64,000 nt of DNA from Bugula neritina (Eukaryota; Bryozoa; Gymnolaemata; Cheilostomatida; Bugulidae). Where the stretch lies: positions 15,747,133 through 15,811,132 of the forward strand of contig OZ037769.1 in assembly GCA_964035545.1 (NCBI GenBank). Reading direction: 5' to 3'. The notes beneath the pieces are model-generated. The model did no database searches and was not told where the DNA came from. It saw only the letters and a list, made by a program, of their open reading frames with translations. Shown one piece after another: positions 26,829-38,633 of this stretch. Positions within the stretch are counted from its first letter, which is position 1; the number at the start of each line of letters is the position of its first letter. Made by a program: the position numbers and the translations under genes.

Positions 26829-26938
26829 ATGGCTGGAATGGATTGCATTATTGAGATATTACAGTTGTCTGGAATGCAATACGCTAATGATACTGTGAAT
26901 CTTGGAGATATACACAGAATCCAGGGAGTTTGCGAGAG
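26829..26938 (+). CDS. candidate isolated first coding exon
   Basis: An ATG preceded by CTTCAAAA opens a 36-codon frame beginning MAGMDCIIEILQLSGMQYAN. It ends at a good donor, GAGAG|GTGAG, leaving phase 2. The residue mix is protein-like and non-repetitive, and upstream sequence has more CpG than its surroundings. Read through, the frame stops immediately (TGA inside the donor). I found no matching downstream exon before the PIM 3' end at about 30 kb and recognise no family. It could be a first exon with a distant partner, a short peptide gene, or chance. Confidence 0.25.
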
Positions 26939-29812
26939 GTGAGACTAACTCCCCCATCCCAGTGCATCTATTAGCCTGAGAACTGAGCCTAGTTGTGTCT
27001 AAATAGGTTAATTACAGGAACTCGAAGCCATTCATCATGTAATGATAAGAAATAGTTTGCCACTTATGGTAGTCAGTTAGTTGATAGCTTTCTGCTGATT
27101 TCATTCTCCAATTGGATGAGTAGACTTTTGCTGCAGATTACATTAAGAATGATTCTTCCAGGGATGACCTACATAGCATAGTCTGAGGGTAGAATCACTG
27201 ACAGCTATTGCACAAAATAAACACCAATTTCACAACCATGAATGGAATGCATGTGAATGAATAGTTGTGGTCCGGGTTTGCCTGCATGAAACTCAAGTTA
27301 TGAAAGTGTAGCTCTTCCGGCACCCCAGCCGCCAGTGTAAAGCTGCTAATGATATCTTTGAAACATAATGCAAAGGAATGTGTGATGTTAATTAGCAGAT
27401 GAAGTTAATAATGCTGTCTAGCTGTGTGGATGTCACTAGGTTAGATTAGATAAGGCAGCAATGCTCTCCCTTAGCCAATTAGTGTTGAGTAGAGTAGTAC
27501 TCCATACACTCCCAAGTCAGAGAGAAGGACTTGACATTTGGCTTCTCTATGCATCTAACTTTGACTATGTACTTAAAGCTTTAGGAAGCCCCATGAGCCT
27601 GGAGTACGTAAAGTTTATCAGTTGCCAAGTTTCTAAGTCTATTTACTAAACATTCTAGTCTTACAGATTGAATTGATCTTGGCTACATTTCCTGGCAAGA
27701 AACTCTCTTGTGTTTACATCTGGTCATTACTACTACTATTACTACTACTGCTGCTACTGCTACTGCTACTGCTACTACTACTACTATGCTACTACTATAC
27801 TACTATACATACTACTATATACTACTACTACTATACTACTATACTACCACTATTACTACTAATGCTACTACTACTATCAGTTGATTAGCTAATAGTGACT
27901 GACAGCAACCTTATAGTGGCATAATAAGGTCATCACTCTCTCAAATACTGCTGCCTATTACAATAAGAGGGTTTGCAGCAGCAAAAGGAGCTACACACAT
28001 GATGCTGTGCCCTAATAAGAGCTAATTATCAGACACACGGACAGACAGACTGCCAGACTATTGAAATAATGCTCTACATTGCATATACTTCACATTTCTA
28101 GCAATTAGCCCCTACTGGCTGCAACCTGTGAACTAATAGTCTTATGTGTTAGAAAGCAGGTAGACTGGTGTGTGAATGAATGAATAACCCATTGTTAAGA
28201 AAAAATGTGCATTCATATTGAAGCTATTATAGTTTTGTGGCTGCACTAAATATCTGAAGAGAAAGGTGGGTGTAAGAATCTACACTGCGCTGTGATACCT
28301 GAGCTAGCATTGTATACCTGGTATACGTCTCAGGTAGGCAATCTGGTGAAACCCAATTCATGAAATCATGACTCTATACATTGCGTTGTGTTACACAATA
28401 TATTACTGGCCATTACGTAGCAAATAAAGAATGTGAAGAAATGCTTTTTGACGCTGCAAATATCCATAAATTTATCAGCCACTCATCATGGTACAATTTT
28501 CATCACTGAACCGTTTAGGTCTACAAAGCACGATTCAATGCTGTTAGATTAGCAAATTCCGCTTTACCTTTTCTAGGTACAATAAATTATTCAATATTTC
28601 GGAGTAATTTAATAGGTTATTCACCCTCTCTCTTGGGAAGAGCATTAAGTCTTTGCTACACAAAACCTCGGGTGGCTACAAATGCCAACCATCTTCATTA
28701 TTGGAGAAACTTTGGCCAAGTATGTAGATTTATGGTAGCTTTAGCATTTTATGCAGAAGTTTGAGGGGTGGCTCTAATGTCGCCTCATTAAATTAACATA
28801 AGAAATGAGGCTCTTTTAAGAATTCTGTACCTAGTACAGTACTAGTAACCTAGTTTCTGGTTTATTAATAAATATTCATGTACTTTTTATAAGTGAATAA
28901 ATTCTCCAACCATATAATAGATTTAAATAAGCCATGCTAGACGCACTAGCTGTCTATACTTGAATTAAGGTTATTGACATGCACATTGGGATGGTCTATG
29001 TTCTATTATTGTCAAATATGTGCCACACCAAAAAGTTGAACTTTTTATCAACGTACAACTTGCCTGCGGAATCTAATCTATATTTAAAACATTATGTTAA
29101 TTTAGGTTTTGAGTTAAGGTAAAGCAATAATTGCAGCAGACAAATATTACCCATCTTCTAGTAATCAAATACCTGCAGGTGCTTCAAGGTGCTTTAGTCT
29201 TGCATTCATGTTCAAGTTGTTCACATGGATTGGAGAGGCAAAGAGACAATAGCAGAGTGTAGTTTACATATTACAGCGTAGATAGTGCAAGGCATTTGGG
29301 AGATAAGTTGCTTAATATAAACAGACTTACATTGTCTGGCCTCATAACACAATGGGAAAGTATTTCATTAGCTTAGATTACTGCTAGGTGTGTAGAGGGT
29401 TAAGTCTGCAGGTATGTTAATGAATACATAAGCCACTAGCAGAGGCCCAACAGCAAAGCAAACTATGGTTACGCAAAGCCAAGGCAGTTAAGCTCCCAGT
29501 TTGAAAGGGGAGTTTCGTGGAAATGCGATATTTGAACAGTTATCTTGATTGGAATCATATGCCATTGATTATAAAAACCACAAACTGTTGCTATCAGTCG
29601 AAAGAGACGCTCAACTCTGGCAACCTGCCAAACAGCATCATTCTAGGTCTGAAGTTGCAGTGACTTTCCTCTTCCAGGAAGTTAAATAAAAGTTGCTGTG
29701 TTCATCACAAATGTCATTATGTAACTTTAAAAAATGCAAAAACATTGTGAAATTGTTGTTTTGTCTGCACTACGAATCAATAACATTTTTGATTGATGTG
29801 TTATTCACAACT
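26939..29812. other. intergenic, no gene seen
   Basis: Apart from the triplet array at 27,727-27,878, no gene could be supported. A local dyad near 28,297-28,340 (ACCTGAG ... CTCAGGT around GTATACC-TGGTATAC) is the only other structure. Confidence 0.45.
27727..27878 (+). repeat. (ACT)n triplet array 4
   Basis: ACT/GCT triplets are interspersed with ACTATACT variants over about 150 bp. It is less pure than the other three triplet arrays. Confidence 0.9.
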
Positions 29813-29823
29813 TTTATTTATTG

Positions 29824-29829
29824 TTTATT
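29824..29829 (-). terminator. candidate poly(A) signal of the PIM gene
   Basis: AATAAA on the minus strand lies about 300 bases past the PIM stop codon, with a second copy at 29,813-29,818. This would give a 3' UTR of about 0.3 kb. Position is the only evidence. Confidence 0.4.
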
Positions 29830-30127
29830 AAAGATTTTTCACAATTTTATGGCAAAAATTCATAAAATATTGATAGTGTAATTGCATCAAAATAAATAAG
29901 TATTTACAAATAAATTAACAGTAGGCAGTATAGGGACAGTACAATGATCTATTGCACGGAAACAGGTCAAGACCCGACAACCAATGAGACGGCTGATATA
30001 GACAATTGAAAATAATTAAAAATTCAAAATAAATTAGGTTAACTTTGTATTTACAGTTGCATGTTTGTACACAGCCAATATATTAACTATATACAGTTTG
30101 TACAGAGGTGAGAATATTTGTATTCCA

Positions 30128-32289
30128 TTAGATGCCCTCTTCATCGGAGCTGCCGCTACTGCTGCTGCTAGCAGCCGACTCTACGGAGCCACTGTTGTTG
30201 AGAGTGCTGAGTTTGTGGGGAACACTGGGAAGGCAAGTGATATCCTCTACGCTGGACAGACTGGACTTCTCGGCAACTCTCATCCAAGGATGCTGAAAGA
30301 TCTGCTCTATGGTTGGTCGGTTTGAGGATTTGACTTGGAGACATTGGGAGATGAGGGATTGTACCTCTGTAAAAAGAGAGCAATCATTAATTCAATGTAC
30401 TGGTAGTAGAGATGATTCAATTAGCCAAACATGCCTTATTAATAGCTGATGTATGCGTAGTATTAATATTTGTACAGCTCTGCCAACAGCTAAACTAAGA
30501 CACCATAAAAGCTAATCAATGTACTAACTTTATGACCAACTCGGACTAATCAATACTGTCATTAGATAAGTTGGGTAGAACACACACCTAGTGAGAGAGT
30601 GGGCTTGAAGTGCAGCTCAGCCTTGCATATCTGCTCGTCCAACTCGAATGGAATATCCCCACACACCATGTCATACAGGAGGATACCGAGTGACCATACA
30701 GTGGCAGACCTAGCGTGGTATCTGTGCTGTTTAATCCACTCAGGTGGGCTGTACACTCTTGTGCCTGGAAGGAAGAAAAGCAGTTGGTTACACACACAAT
30801 CACTAGTGTTTGTTGGCAGGCCCTAGCTACTGTTAGGTAAACACTGGTTACATAAACTAATCAATAATAGTGAGCACAATGCAGATACAAACACTGCATG
30901 TATTTTTATATTTCATTTAGCTGTGAGCACTCGACTGACGTTATGAAAATCAATAGAAATCACAACACCAACTACAATCAGCCCACTGTAAGCGGCTTTC
31001 ATTGTGGCCGCATAACATTTCTAACTGATTAAACACAGTTAATAATACAACAGAGTACAAGGTTGTAATTTGCACTGAATTCTATTGATAGGCAAATTCC
31101 TAGACGGCAAACCTTTAATCTATTAAAATATTTCTAATAATTGCCAACCCATGACCTGGGAAGAGACAAGTATATTTGCAACAAGAACTCACCATCAAAC
31201 TCTGTGTAGACGGACTCCTTTAGGAAGGCCCCGCTGCCGAAGTCAATCAAATGCAGCTGCCCAGTCTTGGTATTAACGAGGAGGTTCTCATCTTTAATGT
31301 CTCGATGTACTACTCCAGCCTTGTGTACTTCGTTAACAGTTTCTAGTATTTGTCTGAAGAAAGCCCTAGCAGTGTTTTCAGGGAGTACTTTCTTCTCTGA
31401 TATGTAATCAAATAGATCCATGCAGCTGTCGGGCCGCTGGAGCACCATGATGAAACAGTGTCGCTGTTCGAAGTAGTCCAACAGTTTATTTACGCCTCTA
31501 ATGTGAGACACTTGGCGAAGGAGTGCAATTTCAAGTGGAATTTGGCGTTCTCCAGCCTACAAAAAGTAGAAAATGTTGATTACAAATCAAATTTAGTTAA
31601 ATTTTAATCAGTGCAAATTAACTCTTGAAAGATTTTTATTTAAATTTGAATAATCAAATGCAGATGCTTACATTTGGTCTATACCACTCGGTGACTTTGC
31701 TTTTATCCACAACTTTGACAGCTACTTTGAGTTGGTCTGATTTTCTAACTCCACTATAAACTGTACCAAATCCACCGCTGCCTAGTTTTTCTCCAGTGCA
31801 ATGATATTTATCCATAAAGCTCGTCATGGTTGCTGCTAAAAATAATGAATATGAAATTAAATTACAATTGCTAAAACAAATGAGTAAAAATTTGAAATAA
31901 GGATCCGTAGTTTTAGCATTTACTCTAATTAGTTGGCTCAAAGTAATATTAATCTTAGTATGAGTGTATTTAATTTAATTCTAATAGTAATATAAAAAAT
32001 ATCAAATTATTTAAATTATAACCGAGTGTCGAGTTTAACTTGATGCAATCAGCCAAACTCAAACTGCTAGTTTCCAATATTAGTACGAGAATAAATCAAT
32101 TTGCAAAACTAAATTGCTTTAGTTTGCCAGCGTTCATTCTATTTCATATTGATCAGCCTTAGATTAGACATGATGATTACCTGCTGCCGATGATTTAGTG
32201 TTGTTGATTCGAGTATTATCCAATTTTTGAGAGGTGTGAGTAGTTGAATTACTAAATTCCAAATGATGTCCAGTCTTCATAGCTATCAT
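30128..32289 (-). CDS. pim: PIM-family serine/threonine kinase, complete
   Basis: Five exons: 32289-32181, 31835-31672, 31556-31193, 30764-30588 and 30366-30128. They join in phase to 350 residues. The kinase domain spans about residues 47-305: glycine loop [15 protein letters not shown] (51-65), ATP-anchoring lysine 77, helix-C glutamate 100, catalytic HRDIKDEN (175-182), DFG (196-198) and [13 protein letters not shown] (211-223). The hinge [13 protein letters not shown] carries proline 133, the PIM hallmark that removes one hinge hydrogen bond to ATP. Human PIM kinases are constitutively active cytosolic and nuclear kinases that promote survival and growth; the same role here is inferred. 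A 40-residue Ser/Thr-rich N-tail and an acidic Ser-rich C-tail (ending GSSDEEGI) flank the domain. Met40 is an alternative start. The exon 2 acceptor could lie 3 bases further in. Confidence 0.95.
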
Positions 32290-32546
32290 TTTAAATACTA
32301 TTTGTTAAAATGCGGAACTCGTGATGAAATCAAAGTACGCTTCCACCAACAGTTGTATTTGAAATGCCAGTGTGTAACTGGTTCCTGCTAATATAACAAC
32401 GATCCTATTAACATGAATGGTACGGCGATTCGACGTTTTTGCGTAACAATAACTAATGTCTACAATTTTATTAGTACTGTTTTTAATGTTTTTGCTGCAA
32501 TAACTTAAATATAAAACATTTAAAAAAGTTTATTTTAATTTTTAAT

Positions 32547-32888
32547 TTAAAATGTTTTGTTTAAACGTATATTTACTAAAATAAAAACCGTTTTTTTACG
32601 GCGGAGTAATAATACTTGTCTGGCATAGTCAAGTGATATTTGGCGCACATCCAAAATAACAGAATTCCCGCTCGCAACCAACCAATCAAATCTCTCAAAT
32701 TCTACTGAGTCATTGAAAAATGTACGCATTCCTAGTATTACAATGAGCTGGTTGTAAACGTGTAGCGTGGCAATAGCAGAGTAGTGACCTCGGTATAGGC
32801 TACTTTTCTCACGTTTGTTTAAAGCCTTCATCCCTGTGAGAACGTTGATGGTTTTGAGGGCTTCACAGGACATCACGACTGGATACAT
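32547..32888 (-). CDS. unrecognised 113-codon open frame
   Basis: The frame starts MYPVVMSCEALKTINVLTGM and ends VFILVNIRLNKTF. The same frame stays open about 60 bases further upstream (…DWFKPLHGYWCYQE…), so it may be a terminal exon rather than a single-exon gene. An AATAAA lies on the same strand about 13 bases past the stop (32,534-32,529). Composition is balanced and non-repetitive, unlike the AT-rich flanks. It sits about 260 bp upstream of the PIM start on the same strand. No domain is recognised, the upstream acceptors are weak, and no partner exon was found up to 38 kb. It could be a decayed gene piece. Confidence 0.3.
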   Translation of the reverse strand: MYPVVMSCEALKTINVLTGMKALNKREKSSLYRGHYSAIATLHVYNQLIVILGMRTFFNDSVEFERFDWLVASGNSVILDVRQISLDYARQVLLLRRKKTVFILVNIRLNKTF

Positions 32889-35500
32889 TTCCTGATAACA
32901 CCAGTAGCCATGCAGAGGTTTGAACCAATCACCTAGGTCTACTATACTCTTTCCTTAGCTACTTTGCTATTAAATGAAAAAGAAAACTAAACATCAACTA
33001 CTATTAGTATCACCATGGCCTCCTATCCACACAAAATTCCATCTAGTATTTTAAGAAACTCATCAACTAAATCACTTACAATTTGAAAATCAAACCATCT
33101 GCAGTGGTGACACTATACAAGGAAACATCAAACAAAACAAATTACTCACAGAGAAAATGAGCTGTTAATGTTGTTAATCACAGTCACAAGTGAAAGTGTT
33201 TCCTTATTGCCAAATTAGTTGATGATAATCCCATCTGTTGTCTACTGAGTGTAAACAACTTTAATATGAGTAACTAGTTGAATAGACACCGTTTACATAA
33301 TAATTTTATGTAATCGGCAATAGCAATGCTATGAGGGAATAACTCCAAATCTGTGGTCAAATATTTATTATAATTATAATATCTTTGAACAAGGTGTGTA
33401 AATGCTGCTCGATTTGCTTGAATAATAATGACATGGGGAATATGATTTAAATTGTTGTACTCAAGGCTGCGGTTTTATTGCATATTTTAAAAATTATATT
33501 TCATGACGGTTCATTGTTGTTGCATATTTTTAAAATCATAATAAATCAGAAAGAAAAGCATTTTGTAAAAAAATTACTAAAATATTTTGTAAATATTTTT
33601 GTCAAATGAAAGAATAAGCCATCACAAGTGGAATGAGAAAAGTTAATTTCTTGCCAAAGATAATTGAAAAATTGTATTTAAATCCACATACATGTTTAAT
33701 GACCCCCCCCCCCCCCCAATAGGTTTTTAAGTCAGTGAAAATACATAACAGTTTTTCTCATATAATTTCAATACTAAATTTTAAATAAAAAGCTAAAAAT
33801 CTTATGCTTCAAATCAACAAACTCATTAGTAAAAATTAAAAAATCCAATACCAAAAGAACATAACTCCAAATTATAAAACATATTTTGTATAGATAACGG
33901 CTTTTGAGTTGGGTTTAAACCAATAGCATAGTTTTATAAATTCAAAGTTATATTCTGAAGTAAAAATATTTTTTTTAATTCTCAAGTTGTCCTCCAATCC
34001 CACCCTTTCTATAAGAACGAATCAGCAACTTATACAACTCACAATGACTTGAGGGCAGTTGGCATTGTTCCAAGTTACTCCACCCTATTCTTTTAGAATC
34101 TCAACAAAACAATTACTAATTCAATCACTCATTTGAATTACTCATGTCTTATGGATTGAAGTCAGCGAGTACAACTTGAACTACAGGTAAAGGGTTGATA
34201 ATACTCACCTATAGAGAGGTAGAAAAATTGCTGACAGGCAAAATATGACAGTAGATGTGTGCATGAAAATTTAATAGATGTTATCTATTAATAATTGTTC
34301 TATAATATGTATTTATGTTTGTTAAACTTTAGTGCTGTGCTGACCTGGCCATGTACTTGGAAATAACTAGGTCTGCAACTCAACTACCTGAACATAAAGA
34401 CATTAATTTGCTGCAGCCCTTATGGGTGTAGAAATGTTTTTTCCATACAGCCTTTTCCCATCACACCCTGTGACCAAGTTTTTTAATTATTTGGTAACAG
34501 CAAAAAACTTGATGTCTATTTTTTTGTCATGAGTTTAACAAACACCAGGCAGTGAAAAATCTTAAGAATGCAGGCTTATATAAACAGTTGGCCACAAAAC
34601 TCTAAAATATTGGTAAACTTTTAGACACCCTTTTATTAAAAACTTTTTTAATTGCAATAATATTACTCCAGTAAGTATTTTTATAGTTGAGTGGAAAATA
34701 TAATTGGAATGGTTTAAATTATTTTAGTCTTAGGGAATAGAATTGAATCAGCTTTAAAAATATAGCTTGCAAGCTGTACATTTACATACAGCATACATGC
34801 ACAGTACCACCTATTGACAAAAAGCATACCAGAAGTTAAAAATAGCAATTAGTTGCTATAATTATATACTACTAAGCGGCAGAATAGGAGACCACCCTGG
34901 TTTTATCGATAAATGTTTTAACCCAAGACTATAGTGTTGTCAGTGTACAAGATTATCTGTTATAAATAGTTTTATTATTATTTACAGCAACAGATCATCA
35001 TTACGCAACTACAAAAGCGCAATTATCACCTTAGTAATATTAAAGCTTCATGTAGGCTATCATTTCAAAGTGTAACTTTGTTTACATTCCCTTGTTTACC
35101 TAAAGAATACTGTCAACACTAAATTATAAGTACAGTGGAGTTTTGGAATTTCTACTTCTTGGCAATTATTTGTTGAGGGCATGTAGCAGTAGACATCATG
35201 GTGAGAGTAAATTAATAAGCAGTAGACATCATTGTGTAGCTGTTATATATTTCTCTTTCTGTCTTATAAAACAGCTAGCTGCATAGGTAACCTTTCGTAC
35301 TGGAGGGGGATTATAATAGACAATATTTTAGAAGCCTCATACTGCACTCCTGGTTTAATTGTATACAAAAGTAAAAAGTTTAAAAATCACTAAGAGTTGT
35401 ACATGTACACATATATTATATGCCCTGTAAGTTAACAGTAGCTTCTAAGTATAAGCTATATTTCATTAAAACTAATTTGCAGTGTTGAGTATACCCAGTG

Positions 35501-35572
35501 GCCCCTGTGGCTTAATGGTTAGAGTGCCTGCTTGCAAGCCAGAGGTCTACGGTTCAAATCCTAGTGGGAGGA
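35501..35572 (+). mobile_element. tRNA-like element, type 2
   Basis: It begins GCCCCTGTGGCTTAATGGTT, nearly the same head as at 20,563, and contains GGTTCAAATCC as B box. The T stem pairs at four of five positions. The acceptor stem has two mismatches and the anticodon stem pairs poorly around TTGCAAG. A tRNA pseudogene or SINE head is more likely than a working tRNA gene. A tRNA covariance search would decide. Confidence 0.5.
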
Positions 35573-37170
35573 AATATGTTAAGATTCCTTGCCTTGAATG
35601 GCTGTTGCAGCAAAAGGTAAACTCAATATAATATTATGTTTAAGAAATTGGCATCATATCAGAAAGCTGCTGTTTGTCCTGTGATGTAATATGTATCACC
35701 TTATGCAATAGTATTGTGGTGTAACCTATAGGGCCTGTCTTTACTCGGCTATACCAGTTTCTAGTTGGTCACGCACACCTTGTACCTATTATAACTTACT
35801 TAGCAATGTGTTGATTTTGTAAAGTTTACAAAAAGGTGTTTATATTTACTCTGATTATTAATGTTATGTAATAGTAAAACTATGATATTGTTGTGAGATT
35901 CAATTAATGGATATTTTTATCAAAGTGTGGCAATAAGGGTATAGCAAGTTCACCCACACTAGGTTCTACGTAGTTGTTTGTGGGTGGCATTCAAACTCAG
36001 AACAAAATGCCCACGCAAGCACACACTAAAAATATGCCATACACCTTAAAAGTAATGTGATATTATAGCATATAAGATATCCGCCCATTAATGCGTAGAA
36101 TACCACGGATGCTGCTAATGGTGTGCAACATTGAACTTTAAAAGAAATATACTGCTAACAGCATTTGCTCTACTTATGGGAGCTGTTTGTATTATATTGT
36201 AGCCTATATAAATTTCAAATTTTTGTTTATTCATTGAACTTTCAAACAATTGTCTTTTCTTTTATTTAGTAAATTGAATAACCTTGCTAGGTGGCAAGAC
36301 TGAGTAGTAAAGGTTAGTTTTGTTATGCAAAGGAGGCCTCTAAAGTTAGGTGACAGCTAGTTTCGAGTTGCGAAGACTTTACTAAACAATAGTAATTAAC
36401 ACTTCCATGAAGATGGGCCCTACAAGTTCGCCTATCCTAATTAGTTTCTAAGTCACAACCCGATATGATCACTGACTTGAAACAACAATAGTCTATGCTG
36501 AACTAGCGAGTATTAGGTTACATTGAGTGCACTCTCGCACCCCTTTGTTAGCATTGTATAGCGTCACAACACGCATTCTTTCATGTTTTGGCGGGCTCAT
36601 ACCCCACGCTTTACTGTCAATAGTAGTAGGAATCTGAGTGTACGCAACCGTCGATAACACCGCCATTCACGGCGTGGCTTGATTTCATGCAAATATGTTA
36701 ATACGAGCTTTCCTTATCAATAACCTCTTTATCAACCTATTCAATTCGTATTTGCTCTAAAAACAAGAAATCAAACTGTGTTATAACAGTTCAAATTAAT
36801 TATCGCATGCTCAATGTGGAATCAATTTAAAAATCAACACTGCACTAATGTTCAAAATGGAATGCTGAAAGCCAGCATTCACTAATGAAATATTTTCATC
36901 TCAATTTTTGCACCGAAGTGATTTAAATTGGGAGTTATGTAAGCATGTCATTTTATCTCCAGGGTATATTTTGTTACACAAACAAATGATTGCTTATGAA
37001 ACACAACACTAAAACATAGCGGCGAATACACTATTCTTAGCATCATATTTTATAAACGTGATCCATCCACCCATCATAAGTTACAGCTACTGGTACCTTC
37101 GTTTTCATAACTGTGTCCTAGGGGTGGTTATATATATCTTAATATAGTATAGACATTTATTTGTGGGTGG

Positions 37171-37385
37171 GAGCAGCCGTGGTCTAGGGGTTATAGCGTT
37201 TGCCTAGTAAACACGAAGGTCATGGGTTCGAGCCCTGACAAAGGCCATTAATGATGTTAGGAAGAGCATCCAGTCATAATTGCTCCTGTGACTCATTTAA
37301 ATAAGTCTTTAGCCCCGCTTTAACAAAAACCCTTTCTATCAGGGGTCCCTCACAGAGATAGTGACTATAAACTTGTGTGAGTTTT
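37171..37385 (+). mobile_element. tRNA-derived SINE, copy B
   Basis: A full-length 215-bp copy is flanked by a perfect 16-bp target-site duplication ATTTATTTGTGGGTGG (37,155-37,170 and 37,386-37,401). The head has GTGGTCTAGGGGTTATAGCG and GGGTTCGAGCCC. The tail ends CTTGTGTGAGTTTT. The intact duplication defines the element's ends. Confidence 0.93.
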
Positions 37386-38633
37386 ATTTATTTGTGGGTG
37401 GAGGTGGACATTTCTCACAATTTAATTCTAGTTGAATTGTCAATTGAATTTTTTAATTATTAAAGAATTAATTGATTGAGAAGATTTGCCTAGTAACAAA
37501 ACATTTAAAACATTCAGACACCAAGGCCTACATTTTAAACTTTCTAATTTATGTTTAATGTGTGTCTGCTGTACTATATCGTCTGCTGCAATATAGAATA
37601 TTATTGAGGTGACTGCTTGGTAATGTAAAAGTTGGCAGTCATGTGACTTTTGAACTAAGCTATATTAACCAGTAAATAACATGAAATCAGAGGTTCACAA
37701 ATTCAAGTTACAAGTTTAGCTACCTGAGAATTTGCTAAACATTTAATTTCTAAAACACATACAATTAATATTTAATTAGGGTGAAATCAAATATCGAATT
37801 GAGAAATCTTTACGCATAATGTCAATTATGTAATATGTCACTATTTATTCTACAATATTCTTTTCTGTGTATGTATGCATTTTAATAATTAATTGCACAC
37901 TGAATGACACAGTTCCATTAAATATTTTACAGAGTTAAAATTATTAAATGTATACATGCATGGAGAGATTATCTAACAAATTGATTGGAGCTGGGAATTG
38001 TCACCCCTATATGCCTTTTCCTCAAACTATTAGTTGGGCCCAGTTAAATACGTTCATTATGTCTTGGACTATCTACTGTAAATAAGCTATATTGCAATTT
38101 TGTAACATTTCTTTTTTGTATATGCATAATTATATTTTTGTGAGAAAAGTGTTCATAAAATTTTTTTTTTATAAGTCAGCAAACTCACAAAGTGAAACTA
38201 AAACTTCACTATTATTCAACTTTATAAACATTTTATAGTAAAGTTAATAAAAACAGATAAAACTGGTGATATAAGGCCCAATGCTGCCATCATCAAAATA
38301 AAAACTACTTTGGAGTTGTTTTTCTCACACTTTTCAACTTATAGAGTAGATAACTCCATAATAAGTTTCTAATTTAAATTAGTTTTAGCTCTTACGGAAG
38401 TTCAAAATGAGAGTACATACGGGCGCCGAACAGAAACGTCGCTTTAAGAACTTTAAGATCTATGCTTAAATTGCTATTTCCGTCCAACAGTTAAAAAACC
38501 AGCAAAACCAGATGTGAATTCACTGAAACAAAATAAATTAAGTTGGAGTGTGTGAGTTTATATACCTATTTAAACTTTTAATATTAAATAACCTTATCCG
38601 TTTTTCTAAAAGAATAAATCAATTTTAAACGAA

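Larger units (their letters stand above)
32889..38633. other. 5.7-kb AT-rich gene-poor stretch
   Basis: No protein gene could be supported. It holds a 15-base poly-C run (33,703-33,717), a tRNA-like element (35,501-35,572) and SINE copy B (37,171-37,385). The last part (about 38,400-38,633) has several CpG (GGGCGCCG, ACGTCGC) and is probably the 5' UTR/promoter of the GLTP gene. Confidence 0.5.

Noticed and set aside
35501-35572. Functional tRNA gene (Ala or Cys)
   Set aside because: Mismatches in the acceptor and anticodon stems and ambiguity of the anticodon register make a working tRNA unlikely.
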